This document shows positions 51,734 to 60,545 of a stretch of DNA of 64,000 nucleotides, one piece after another. The position numbers were made by a program, and so were the translations under genes. The stretch is from Anaerosphaera multitolerans (GTDB taxonomy: Bacteria; Bacillota; Clostridia; Tissierellales; Peptoniphilaceae). The stretch's first letter is position 1; the number at the start of each line of letters is the position of its first letter. The stretch lies in assembly GCF_004006535.1 (NCBI RefSeq), contig NZ_RLIH01000009.1, positions 31,545 to 95,544 on the forward strand, in the 5' to 3' direction. The notes below the pieces were generated by a model that did no database searches, was not told the origin of the DNA, and was given only the letters and a program-made list of their open reading frames with translations.

Positions 51734-53168
51734 TTAATCCGGAAACTGCCGGCTCTGCAGTTACGGTTTCCTTATTCTTTTCTTTTGAAGCCTCAGTTTC
51801 TTTCTTAACTTCGCTTTTCTCATCCTTGCTTTCATCTGCTTTACCTTCCCCAATAATTACCACTCTATCTTGAGGAATGTAATTGGATTTGGAAATTTGC
51901 TCCGATAAAACAACTTCTCCATTTTTTATAATTTCCTTGTAAGTTGTATAGCTATAACCCTGTGCGCCTTTTTTTGAAACTATTGACTCTCCCTCTTTTA
52001 TTTCCGTAGAGTACTGTTGAATTACCTTAGGCTCAACTGTACCTATTAACTTAGGTATAATTTCCACTTCATAGTCCCTATCTCCTCTATTCCCAAATAT
52101 TTGAAACTTTAATTCATTGCCGTCTGTAAAGGATTTTATATAAATATTATGATTGGTATTATTTCTAAATTTTAAATCTTTATATCCTTGTACTACAGCA
52201 GCATCTGTTCCCAATGGAACATAAGAAATCGGTCTACTATGATTATACCTTTCCACAACTTCCAGGTCAGATCTTATTAAGGCATTATAAAGTGTAGTTG
52301 AAACTTGACAAATTCCTCCGCCAATACCGTTGTCAAACTCTCCGTTTACTATTACTCCCGCTTCTTTAAATCCGGTATCAACGCTTATATCTCCAACGGT
52401 ACCGTTAAAGGAAACTTCCTCTTCAGGTTTCACCAACATACCGTCAAAGAAACTGGCCCCCAAGGCAATATTGTCTTTTCGATTTTGAATAGACTTGGAA
52501 TAATCCGTTGAAAATTCAACTAGTAAGTCGTCTATCCCTTCAAAATCAGCAGTGGTAACTAAAGGTTTAGATTTAATAACGGGAATTTCTATAGCTGTTT
52601 CACTTCTTAAATTGGAGTTAATTAAGTCTTTTAATTTTTCTGAATCTATATACCTTCCCTCTTTTTCCTCACTTAAAACAAAACTGCCATCAGTATAGGA
52701 TATAGAAGCATTTTGAGGTTCCAAATAAATTTCATCTACTAGATTATTAATAGTTTCAGCTACATCTTGAGGATTAAAACTCTCCTCAATTTTAACATTC
52801 TTACTTACAGCTCCTGCACTTACTATATTAAAGAAATTAGCAAATACATTGTTGCTCCTTCCAATTTTATAAGCCTTATCTACAGCACCTTTTACATCCG
52901 CTTTAAATCCCAAATCCCTATAACTTACACTGTACTCTTTTTCATCTAAAATAAATTTTAAATTTAGATTGTTCTTTTCTTTTTCTTTCTCTTTTTCAAT
53001 TTTTTCAATAGCTTCCAGTTTAGTAAGATTTTCAACGCTTATACCTTCTATGTTAACACCTCGATGAATTTTTTCATTCTTCATCTCCCTGTTAAAATAA
53101 ACGGCCGCCAATGAAAAAAGTACTATAATAAATAAGCTACTAATAATTATTCTTTTTCCTAGCATCAT
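51729..53168 (-). CDS. VanW-family protein with PG-binding and G5 domains
   Basis: A 479-residue exported protein. One N-terminal membrane anchor (IIISSLFIIVLFSLAAVYF) is followed by a pair of peptidoglycan-binding-4-like repeats (GVNIEGISVENLTKLEAIEK onward; about 35-200), the VanW domain at about 230-350 (FNGTVGDISVDTGFKEAGVI, GGGICQVSTTLYNALIRSDL, RYNHSRPISYVPLGTDA), then a G5-like region and a Lys/Glu/Ser-rich tail. The role at the cell wall is not established; VanW itself is an accessory gene of some vancomycin-resistance clusters. The start overlaps the nth stop (ATGATG). Confidence 0.9.
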   Translation of the reverse strand: MMLGKRIIISSLFIIVLFSLAAVYFNREMKNEKIHRGVNIEGISVENLTKLEAIEKIEKEKEKEKNNLNLKFILDEKEYSVSYRDLGFKADVKGAVDKAYKIGRSNNVFANFFNIVSAGAVSKNVKIEESFNPQDVAETINNLVDEIYLEPQNASISYTDGSFVLSEEKEGRYIDSEKLKDLINSNLRSETAIEIPVIKSKPLVTTADFEGIDDLLVEFSTDYSKSIQNRKDNIALGASFFDGMLVKPEEEVSFNGTVGDISVDTGFKEAGVIVNGEFDNGIGGGICQVSTTLYNALIRSDLEVVERYNHSRPISYVPLGTDAAVVQGYKDLKFRNNTNHNIYIKSFTDGNELKFQIFGNRGDRDYEVEIIPKLIGTVEPKVIQQYSTEIKEGESIVSKKGAQGYSYTTYKEIIKNGEVVLSEQISKSNYIPQDRVVIIGEGKADESKDEKSEVKKETEASKEKNKETVTAEPAVSGLN

Positions 53169-53812
53169 CTGATTTCCTTTAAATAGTATCTACAATGATC
53201 TCTTATCTTACACTCTCCACACAAGGGATTTCTAGCCTTACAAACTCTTCTTCCATGAAATATCAATAAATGATGGGCTCGAGTCCAAGAACTTTTCTCA
53301 ATCTTTTTTTCAAGGGCAATTTCTGTAGATTCCACATCTTTTTCATCTACAAATCCAATTCGATTTGCCAATCTGAAAACATGAGTATCAACAGCTATTG
53401 CCGGCACACCATAAGCAGTGGAAGCAACTACATTAGCAGTTTTTTTCCCAACCCCCGGAAGAGTCATTAACTCCTCTATGGTCTGTGGAACCTCTCCATT
53501 AAATTCTTCAATTATTTTCTTTGAGGACATATAAATACTTTTTGCCTTGTTTCTATAAAAGCCACAGGATTTTATTAACTCCTCAATATTTTCCAACCCT
53601 AATTCCAAATAGTCCATTGGGGTATTGTACTTTTTAAACATCTCACTTGTAATAATGTTAACTCTCACATCAGTACATTGTGCTGAAAGAATAGTCGCCA
53701 CTAATAGTTCAAAGGGGCTGTTATGATTTAATTCACACTGTGCATCAGGATAACATTTTTCTAAAATTTCCAAAACTTCTTTTGCTTCTTTTTTTGTCAA
53801 TAACTTTCTCAT
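53165..53812 (-). CDS. nth: endonuclease III (DNA glycosylase/AP lyase)
   Basis: A 215-residue base-excision repair enzyme that removes oxidised pyrimidines. Helix-hairpin-helix LPGVGKKTANVV with the catalytic Lys124, Asp142 in VDTHVFRLANR, and the C-terminal 4Fe-4S motif C191-X6-C198-X2-C201-X5-C207 are all intact. Start ATG two bases after the DUF503 stop codon, so DUF503, nth and vanW form an operon. Confidence 0.96.
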   Translation of the reverse strand: MRKLLTKKEAKEVLEILEKCYPDAQCELNHNSPFELLVATILSAQCTDVRVNIITSEMFKKYNTPMDYLELGLENIEELIKSCGFYRNKAKSIYMSSKKIIEEFNGEVPQTIEELMTLPGVGKKTANVVASTAYGVPAIAVDTHVFRLANRIGFVDEKDVESTEIALEKKIEKSSWTRAHHLLIFHGRRVCKARNPLCGECKIRDHCRYYLKEIR

Positions 53813-53814
53813 TC

Positions 53815-54096
53815 CTACAGTATTTCCATCTCCACATCTATAATTTCCACATCATTAAATTCTTCAACATAGTCTATAACCTTGTCCAGTATCTCATTAA
53901 CGTAAGAGCTGTCATTTGAGACCAGGGCTATTCCTAACGTTGCTTTCTGCCATAATTCATTATTACCCACTTCCGATACAGAAATATTAAAATTATTTTT
54001 TAATTTTGCAATTAATGAATTTAAAATACGCCTTTTTTCTTTTAAGCTGTTTGGCGAGAACAGCCTTAAATCAATCTTACATGTTCCTATAATCAT
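53815..54096 (-). CDS. DUF503-family protein
   Basis: A 93-residue protein, the normal length of the family, recognised by SLKEKRRILNSLIAKLKNNF and SVSEVGNNELWQKATLGIALVS. These small proteins are often near ribosome-associated genes such as rbfA; here it lies upstream of nth. The molecular role is not known. Start ATG, no strong site visible. Confidence 0.9.
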   Translation of the reverse strand: MIIGTCKIDLRLFSPNSLKEKRRILNSLIAKLKNNFNISVSEVGNNELWQKATLGIALVSNDSSYVNEILDKVIDYVEEFNDVEIIDVEMEIL

Positions 54097-54157
54097 AAAG
54101 TCATTATAACATATAAAAATATTATTGAAATAAATTTAACAAATTATAAATTCTTAG

Positions 54158-54186
54158 TTGACATAGCACTTTACTGTGTATATAAT
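54158..54186 (+). promoter_or_regulatory. consensus promoter of the GntR/ABC operon
   Basis: Perfect TTGACA (54158-54163) and TATAAT (54181-54186) with a 17-base spacer. Confidence 0.92.
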
Positions 54187-54199
54187 TTAATCATAAAAC

Positions 54200-54217
54200 A
54201 TAACAGTTATAACAGTT
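54200..54217 (+). promoter_or_regulatory. tandem ATAACAGTT repeat, candidate GntR operator
   Basis: Two adjacent exact copies of ATAACAGTT lie just after the predicted transcription start and before the start codon of the GntR gene, where an autorepressor would bind. Confidence 0.6.
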
Positions 54218-54226
54218 GGTGATTAT

Positions 54227-54589
54227 ATGAATATTTTGATATCAAATGAAAATAAAATACCGATTTATGAGCAGCTTATAAATTCCATTAGAACGGAAAT
54301 ATTAACCGGACGCGCAAAGCAGGATGATCCCCTGCCCTCGATACGCTCCCTATCTAAATCTCTTGAAATTTCTGTTATTACAGTAAAGAGAGCTTATGAT
54401 GAGCTTGAAAAAGCCGGTTTAATTTATACTATTCCCGGGAAAGGAAGTTTTGTAAGCGCTCAGGAAATTGAACGAATTAGGGAATATAAGCTGCTTCAAT
54501 TACAAGAAGAATTGTTGGATATTTTAAAGTCCGCTGAGGAATATGGAATTTCCAAAGAAACAATTATTAAATTAATTGAACTTTTATGA
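54227..54589 (+). CDS. GntR-family regulator, YtrA subfamily
   Basis: A 120-residue repressor with an N-terminal winged helix-turn-helix (IPIYEQLINSIRTEILTGRA, DPLPSIRSLSKSLEISVITV, KRAYDELEKAGLIYTIPGKG) and a short C-terminal helix in place of a ligand domain, which is the YtrA layout. YtrA members repress an ABC transporter operon induced by cell-wall-active peptides; the same gene order is seen here. Start ATG with GGTGA. Confidence 0.92.
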   Translation: MNILISNENKIPIYEQLINSIRTEILTGRAKQDDPLPSIRSLSKSLEISVITVKRAYDELEKAGLIYTIPGKGSFVSAQEIERIREYKLLQLQEELLDILKSAEEYGISKETIIKLIELL

Positions 54590-54598
54590 GGTGAGAAA

Positions 54599-55444
54599 AT
54601 GTTAGAACTAATAAATGTAAGCAAAGATTATTTTGATTTTGAATTTGTACTTAAAAACGTCTCTTTTTCACTTAAAGAGGGATATATTATGGGATTAATC
54701 GGCCCAAACGGTTCAGGCAAAACCACTATAATAAATTTAATAATGAACGTAATAAAACCCACTGGCGGAGAAATTAAAATTTTCGGTTTAGATAATACTC
54801 TTGAAAATAACGTTGCTATAAAAGATAAAATTGGTTTTGTCTTTGACAAGTCCATCTATCCTGAAAAGCTTAACCTAGATAAATTAGGTTATATTTATAA
54901 AAACCTATATTCAAATTTTGATGAGGAATACTTTGAAGAACTTATTAAAAAATTAAAAATAAGTAAACTTAAAAAATTAGGCGAACAATCTAAGGGAAAT
55001 CAAATGAAATGTCAAATAGCACTTGCTCTATCACACAATGCCAAACTTATACTTATGGACGAACCTGCGGCAGGTCTTGATCCTATAGTAAGACGTGAAT
55101 TAATAAAAATTCTTCTTGAATACAGGGAAAGAACCAATGCGGCTATTTTATTCTCCACTCATCTTACGGAAGACCTAGAAAAAGTTGCTGATTATATAAC
55201 CTATATTAACAACGGCAAACTTATATTTTCAAAGAGTATTGAAGAAATGAGAGATGAATATAAAATTCTTAAATGTACAATATCACAATCTAAAATGTTA
55301 AATGAATCGGACTTCTTTGGATATGAAAAAAACGAATATTATTTTAAAGGATTATTTGGTGATAGTAATATTGTAATTCCGGAAGGCGCAATAGTTGAAA
55401 ATGCGACAATTCAGGATATTATGTACTATCTAAATAGGAAGTGA
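54599..55444 (+). CDS. ABC transporter ATP-binding protein
   Basis: A 281-residue ATPase, cytoplasmic. Walker A GPNGSGKTT near 37-45, signature LGEQSKGNQMKCQIALALSH in place of the usual LSGGQ (as in YtrB-type proteins), Walker B LILMDEPAAGLDP, and switch His in FSTHLTED. The last 60 residues form a domain found after YtrB-like ATPases. Start ATG with GAGGTGA. It works with one or both permeases downstream. Confidence 0.93.
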   Translation: MLELINVSKDYFDFEFVLKNVSFSLKEGYIMGLIGPNGSGKTTIINLIMNVIKPTGGEIKIFGLDNTLENNVAIKDKIGFVFDKSIYPEKLNLDKLGYIYKNLYSNFDEEYFEELIKKLKISKLKKLGEQSKGNQMKCQIALALSHNAKLILMDEPAAGLDPIVRRELIKILLEYRERTNAAILFSTHLTEDLEKVADYITYINNGKLIFSKSIEEMRDEYKILKCTISQSKMLNESDFFGYEKNEYYFKGLFGDSNIVIPEGAIVENATIQDIMYYLNRK

Positions 55445-55448
55445 GACC

Positions 55449-56750
55449 GTGAAAAACTTTAAAAAATTTTTAACTATAAACCATGCATCCGGGAAAAGTT
55501 TTTTTGAAGGATTATTTATAACCTACGCCGTCCTTATCTTTATTGTTATTTTAAATAGCATTCCGGATATAACCGTTGACAATTTAACTTATTTTTTAAG
55601 AGGTTTTTTCTACATCTTCGCAACTATTGCACTATTCTATATCCCTCTTTTTAACTTAAATAAGAAATTAATATTGTCACTTCCAATAGACGACATTAAA
55701 ATCTATCCGCTAAGTATCCTATTCTATCAAAGTATAATACTTGTGATATTTTATTTGCCCTACTTTGTATTAGCAATAATATTAAAAGGTAAATTATTTA
55801 CTTCTCTGAGTTTTTGGATGTTTCATATTCTATTTTTATCAACGATTTTAAAGTGTAGTTACAGAGAAGATACTGATGATACAAGAGACTCAAAATCATA
55901 TATAGCACTTCTATCAATATGGGTTTTTATTTCTTTATTTACTCTATCAGGCGGTCCAATATCTCGCTTTGTATCTGAAATAATCAGAAACCTTGAAACA
56001 AAAAATATTCCAACAAGCTTACTTTTGCTTGGAGCCCTAATAATAGTATTTATCTTTAAATCATTAATAGTAATTAATAAGTTTAATAAAACTAAAAAAG
56101 CTATTAAAAGAAAGTCTAAAGAGGAAACTGTCTTTAATAAAGATAAGAAATTTAATTTACTTTCCAAACTCAAGTTTTGGTCCTCAATACAAGTTGGAAA
56201 TATAATGTCAATAGTTTTCACAATTATGTTTTATTTCTTTTTATACATTTATAAAGGTGATGTTTATATTAATAAAATATTTTTACCAATTCTATTTATT
56301 CCCAATATATTGGTACAGGCTTATAACTTGCCGGAAATTTATAATTTAACTGTGGGAATGCCTATAAATATATTTAAGCTATATTTAAAGGAAAAATTAA
56401 TAAATTTGATTATATATACCTTTACAGCTTTAATTGTCTTTATATATTTTTATTACAATAAGCTGATTATAAATGAAGGGTTTATAAGTGTATTTTTAAG
56501 TAGTTTATTGTTTAGTATATTACTCTTTAGTATATGTGAATTTTTTCATAGAGGTAGAATACCCTTATTGTTAAATATTTTTATTTTTATAAATTTTATA
56601 AACTTTAAATACTTAATTATAAAAAATACACCATTATTAGTTTTTCTTTATATCTTAGTTATTGTAATTTATATTTCAACATACTTTTCAATTAGGAATT
56701 CTATTATGAAACACGGATATGAGTCACTATTAAATCTCACTTATAATTAG
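55449..56750 (+). CDS. ABC-transporter permease-like membrane protein, paralogue 1
   Basis: A 433-residue membrane protein with about ten to twelve hydrophobic segments in two groups separated by a basic loop (KFNKTKKAIKRKSKEE). It starts MKNFKKFLTINHASGKSFFE, nearly as in the next gene. Its place behind a YtrB-like ATPase suggests an ABC-2-type permease. Start codon GTG with AGGAAG. Substrate unknown; lantibiotic or lipid export is possible. Confidence 0.8.
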   Translation: MKNFKKFLTINHASGKSFFEGLFITYAVLIFIVILNSIPDITVDNLTYFLRGFFYIFATIALFYIPLFNLNKKLILSLPIDDIKIYPLSILFYQSIILVIFYLPYFVLAIILKGKLFTSLSFWMFHILFLSTILKCSYREDTDDTRDSKSYIALLSIWVFISLFTLSGGPISRFVSEIIRNLETKNIPTSLLLLGALIIVFIFKSLIVINKFNKTKKAIKRKSKEETVFNKDKKFNLLSKLKFWSSIQVGNIMSIVFTIMFYFFLYIYKGDVYINKIFLPILFIPNILVQAYNLPEIYNLTVGMPINIFKLYLKEKLINLIIYTFTALIVFIYFYYNKLIINEGFISVFLSSLLFSILLFSICEFFHRGRIPLLLNIFIFINFINFKYLIIKNTPLLVFLYILVIVIYISTYFSIRNSIMKHGYESLLNLTYN

Positions 56751-56759
56751 GAGGTTATT

Positions 56760-58055
56760 ATGAAAAACTTTAAGAAATTATTAATAATAAATCACATAAG
56801 CGGAAAAGGAATATTTAAGGGAATGTTTATAGCTTATTTATTCTTTATAGGAATGGCTTTTGCCAACCACATTGGCTATTTAGACGATGAAATTGTCAAA
56901 TTATCTCTTATGAATCAAATAGTATTTTACTTTTTTATATTTACATGTATTACATTACTTGTAATGCCTTTAGGAAAATTCAATAAAAAATTATTATTGT
57001 CCTATCCTCTAGATAGTGTTAAAAGTTATAGCTTAAGTATACTGACCTATAATATATTTATAGTTTTGACCTTTTACCTGGTTGTATTTATCTTTGCTTT
57101 AATTCTAGGTGACGATTTGTTTTTTAATTCCTATATTTGGATTATAGACCTGATGTTATTAACTACTATCGCTAAAAGTATGTATGAAAATAAACTTAAC
57201 AAACTTATCTCTATAATGGCTTCTATCTTTATAGTGATTCCACTTTTAAGCTATTTTATGGGAGTAAATCTATATTTATTGGTCTTTTATGAAAGTAACA
57301 CTCATAAAATACTAAGTTTAATATTGTTAATAATACTATCACTTATCTTTATATTTAATGCTTTTACTATTAACAATGAATTTATAGAGGTTAGAAATAA
57401 AATCAGCAGAGATGATGAAGAGATTAAATATGAAAAAACTTCAAAATCTAAATTTATCTTAAGGTTAAAAACCTGGCCAACAGATAATAAAAATAACGCC
57501 TTCATTATAGGGGTCTATTCATATTTTTTACTAGCTAGCGTTTTTAATGCAAAAACTGTTGAATCAAGAATTCTTGCTTGCATGGTTTTAATTCCGGTTT
57601 TCTTCATTGCAATATACGATAGTTGCAATATCCACGATTTCTTAATTGGGCTACCAATAAATTTAACTGAATTTCACTTAAAAGAACGTAAACAGAAACT
57701 ATTTATCTTTATTATTTTAAATTTAATTGTGGCAGTGGTTTTAAAATTTATACTTCAAATTTCAATTACAGAAAACATACCGGTATATATAAATGGTTTT
57801 TTTATTAGTATGATTTTATACAGTCTTTATGAATTGATATATGTTTTTAGCGGATTAAATGCCACGCTTATTGCATTGACAATTTTTAATATTAATATTG
57901 GATTTACTACAAACTATTTTAATGTAACAAGTTTAAAAGTTATAATATTTTTTGCAGTAGTAGCTATTATACTCTTTGTCCTTAGTTTTATAGGAACTGT
58001 AAAATATATAGAAAGCGGAGTTTCCATACTACCGCCTCTTAAAAAATCAATGTAA
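56760..58055 (+). CDS. ABC-transporter permease-like membrane protein, paralogue 2
   Basis: A 431-residue paralogue of the preceding gene product (shared start MKNFKKLLIINHISGKGIF, shared KKLLLSYPLDSVKSYSLSIL-type segment versus KKLILSLPIDDIKIYPLSIL, and a GLPINLTEFHLKER block versus GMPINIFKLYLKEK). The similarity continues over the length, so the pair arose by duplication. Start ATG with TAGGAGG. The two may form a heterodimeric permease. Ends at a terminator. Confidence 0.8.
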   Translation: MKNFKKLLIINHISGKGIFKGMFIAYLFFIGMAFANHIGYLDDEIVKLSLMNQIVFYFFIFTCITLLVMPLGKFNKKLLLSYPLDSVKSYSLSILTYNIFIVLTFYLVVFIFALILGDDLFFNSYIWIIDLMLLTTIAKSMYENKLNKLISIMASIFIVIPLLSYFMGVNLYLLVFYESNTHKILSLILLIILSLIFIFNAFTINNEFIEVRNKISRDDEEIKYEKTSKSKFILRLKTWPTDNKNNAFIIGVYSYFLLASVFNAKTVESRILACMVLIPVFFIAIYDSCNIHDFLIGLPINLTEFHLKERKQKLFIFIILNLIVAVVLKFILQISITENIPVYINGFFISMILYSLYELIYVFSGLNATLIALTIFNINIGFTTNYFNVTSLKVIIFFAVVAIILFVLSFIGTVKYIESGVSILPPLKKSM

Positions 58056-58087
58056 TAAAAAGGAGCCTCCCTGAGGTTCCTTTTTAG
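58052..58087. terminator. bidirectional terminator between the ABC operon and the LCP gene
   Basis: AAAAAGGA-CCTC/GAGG-TCCTTTTT stem with a short loop and T-run in both directions. Confidence 0.9.
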
Positions 58088-58980
58088 TTTTCCAAATATA
58101 TCTCTCTGGCATCAGTTTTATTTATTTTATAATACTCAATTCCGTCAATTCTTAAATCCTCTCCCTGCAGTGTAACTAGAGATATCTTTTCGCTATTTAG
58201 ATATTTAAAAGCATAGTATCCTAAATATATACAATCTTCAAATTCAATATCACTTTCAGCCTCTTTATTAAATAAAGAAACCAGCTTAGGAACTATTAAT
58301 AAATTAGCAGGCTCTTTTATTTTCTTAAATAAGCTTACTACAAATTCCTGTTGAGCCTTTATCCTTCCAAGATCTGCATCAGCATAGGCATTTCTAGCTC
58401 TTAGATAATTTACAGCCTCTTCCCCGCTTAATTGATTTATTCCCCTGTGTAAATCAATTACCAAGGGAGGACTTGTCCAGTTATCTTCATAGTAATAATC
58501 GTCATATTCCCAATTAATCTCCATACCTCCCAAAGCATTTATTACATCTGCTACAAATTTATAATCCACTTCCACATAGTTATCAATTTTTATATCTAAA
58601 AAATCCTCTATAACCTCTTTAGTATTTTCAATACCTCCTAAAAAATAAGCGGCGTTGATTTTCTGATGTCTCTTTTTTGAGCCGGGCAGATACTCAAAGT
58701 AGGTATCTCTTGGAATGGAAATAATTTTTGCCCTTCTACTTTTATTATCCACTTTTAATATCATTATCGTATCTGTATGTACGGGACTATTTTCATCTAT
58801 ATTTTCCAAAGTTAAAGAGGACTCTTTTCCCACTATTAAAATATTTATTACATCCCTATTTGAAAAAACTTTATCTTCCACGTTCTTATCAATATTAAAA
58901 AGCAAATAGCCAAAAGCTCCCAGTAAAAGAATTATTAATAAAAGTAATAAAATTAAAGTTCTTTTAATTATTTTTTTCAT
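58084..58980 (-). CDS. LytR-CpsA-Psr (LCP) family phosphotransferase
   Basis: A 298-residue membrane-anchored enzyme (one N-terminal helix, ILLLLLIILLLGAFGYLLF). The LCP domain shows ILIVGKESS, HTDTIMILKVDNKSRRAKII, SIPRDTYFEYLPGSKK with the conserved Arg, KINAAYFLGG, and YLRARNAYADADLGRIKAQQ with RxxR/K. These proteins attach teichoic acids or other glycopolymers to peptidoglycan. Start ATG with GGAGGAGG. Monocistronic. Confidence 0.93.
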   Translation of the reverse strand: MKKIIKRTLILLLLLIILLLGAFGYLLFNIDKNVEDKVFSNRDVINILIVGKESSLTLENIDENSPVHTDTIMILKVDNKSRRAKIISIPRDTYFEYLPGSKKRHQKINAAYFLGGIENTKEVIEDFLDIKIDNYVEVDYKFVADVINALGGMEINWEYDDYYYEDNWTSPPLVIDLHRGINQLSGEEAVNYLRARNAYADADLGRIKAQQEFVVSLFKKIKEPANLLIVPKLVSLFNKEAESDIEFEDCIYLGYYAFKYLNSEKISLVTLQGEDLRIDGIEYYKINKTDAREIYLEN

Positions 58981-59055
58981 TACCCTCCTCCAAATCTGAC
59001 CTTATATTACCATAGACTTATAATATGGAAAGTTAAAACTATTCTAACTTTACTA

Positions 59056-59093
59056 AAAAAAGATAGCCTTTTACATTACAAGGCTACCTTTCA
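59056..59093 (-). terminator. terminator of the psuK operon
   Basis: TAGCCTT/AAGGCTA stem with a 9-base loop and seven T residues on the minus strand, directly after the thioesterase stop. Confidence 0.9.
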
Positions 59094-59095
59094 TA

Positions 59096-59650
59096 CTAAT
59101 CATCTATTTGAATAAAATTTTCATATTCCTTATTTCGTTTAACTCTTTCAAGATTTTGTCGTCTACGCTCTTCATAGCCTGCCATTATTCTTCTTTCCTC
59201 TTCAGTTTCAGGTATAATTTGAGGAATTTTCTTCCCCTTTAGATTTGTAGCTACAAAGGTATAAAAACAGTGAGCTCCCAAAAATCTTTCATTAGTAATT
59301 ACATCTTCAGCATAGAACTTTATAAATATTTCCATTGACTTATTTCCAACTCCGGAAACATAAGCTTCAGCAAATAATAATTCGCCTAAGTGAAAGGGTT
59401 TTAAAAAATTAAAGGAATCCACTGACGCAGTTGTAACAGAACCGCGAAGATGTCTTATAGCAACAGCGCCCGCTAAGTGGTCGGCATAATCTAAAAGCCT
59501 GCCTCCATATAGGTCGTTTTTCCCGTTTAAATCTGAAGGCATTATTATATAGGAGGTCTTTAACTTACTTTCAGAGGTCTTCTTTGCCTTCTCTTCTCTG
59601 AAGATTTCCTGTATATTTTTAGCTGTAGAGTTCTCTTGCAATCTGTGCAC
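59096..59650 (-). CDS. acyl-CoA thioesterase, hotdog fold (YkhA/BACH type)
   Basis: A 184-residue cytoplasmic enzyme with the hotdog motif MPSDLNGKNDLYGGRLLDYADHLAG (the first part, around residues 38-60, holds the catalytic Asn/Asp) and ASVDSFNFLKPFHLGELLF. Hydrolyses acyl-CoAs. The 5' end overlaps psuG by 32 bases; GTG at 59650 or TTG at 59641 could start it, the latter better spaced from AGGTG. The reason for joining pseudouridine genes is unclear. Confidence 0.88.
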   Translation of the reverse strand: MHRLQENSTAKNIQEIFREEKAKKTSESKLKTSYIIMPSDLNGKNDLYGGRLLDYADHLAGAVAIRHLRGSVTTASVDSFNFLKPFHLGELLFAEAYVSGVGNKSMEIFIKFYAEDVITNERFLGAHCFYTFVATNLKGKKIPQIIPETEEERRIMAGYEERRRQNLERVKRNKEYENFIQIDD

Positions 59651-60545
59651 CTACTCTCGCGTTATTTTCAACTAGGACTATATTTGCCTTTAGGGAATTT
59701 CCATCTGTAGCCTTTAAAACTTTATCTAATAGGAAAGGAGTAGTTTCCTTACCCTTAATTCCCTTTTCTTCAGCCTCAACAAGAGCCTTTTCAATAGCTT
59801 CATTTATTATAGCTTCATTCATAGCAGCCTCCTGCGGAATTGGATTTCCCACAAGTACTCCCCCCGAAAGTCCAAGTTCCCACTTTGTTTTTGCAGTCTT
59901 GGCAATTTCATCTACATTATCCATTTTAAAATCAAGTTTAAAGCCTGATCTTCTGGTAAAGAAGGCCGGCATCTCATCTGTTCCATACCCAAGTACAGGT
60001 ACGCCAAAAGTCTCTAAATATTCCAATGTAAGACCTATATCCAATATGGATTTAGCTCCTGCACATACTACTACAATATCATTATTGGCAAGTTCTTGAA
60101 GGTCTCTTGATATATCAAAGGTCTCCTGAGCTCCTCGGTGAACTCCTCCTATGCCTCCCGTAACCAAAAGCTTAATTCCTACAAGTGAAGCTGTCAATAT
60201 TGACGTTGCTACAGTTGTCGCACCGTTTAAACCATTTGCCACTACATAGGGATAGTCTCTTCTTGAACACTTTATTATGTCCTTGGAAGTTGCCATAAAT
60301 TTAATTTCATCTTCACTTAAACCCACTCTTATCTTGCCCTTTATAATTGCTGTAGTAGCAGGTACAGCACCGTTTTCTCTTACTATTCTTTCACATGAAA
60401 GTGCTGTTTCCAAGTTTTGAGGATAGGGCATACCGTGGGAAATAATAGTTGATTCAAGGGCAACTATAGGAAGATTTTTATCCATGGCATTTTGAACTTC
60501 CGGACTTATAATAACGTATTTTTCTATCATCTCTTTACTCAACAT
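59619..60545 (-). CDS. psuG: pseudouridine-5'-phosphate glycosidase
   Basis: A 308-residue enzyme that splits pseudouridine 5'-phosphate to uracil and ribose 5-phosphate. Recognised by PIVALESTIISHGMPYPQNL, SRRDYPYVVANGLNGATTVA (catalytic Lys region precedes), TGGIGGVHRGAQETFDISRD, VCAGAKSILDIGLTLEYLE and GNPIPQEAAM. Start ATG overlaps the psuK end, with GGAGG upstream. It acts directly on the product of PsuK. Confidence 0.96.
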   Translation of the reverse strand: MLSKEMIEKYVIISPEVQNAMDKNLPIVALESTIISHGMPYPQNLETALSCERIVRENGAVPATTAIIKGKIRVGLSEDEIKFMATSKDIIKCSRRDYPYVVANGLNGATTVATSILTASLVGIKLLVTGGIGGVHRGAQETFDISRDLQELANNDIVVVCAGAKSILDIGLTLEYLETFGVPVLGYGTDEMPAFFTRRSGFKLDFKMDNVDEIAKTAKTKWELGLSGGVLVGNPIPQEAAMNEAIINEAIEKALVEAEEKGIKGKETTPFLLDKVLKATDGNSLKANIVLVENNARVGAQIARELYS

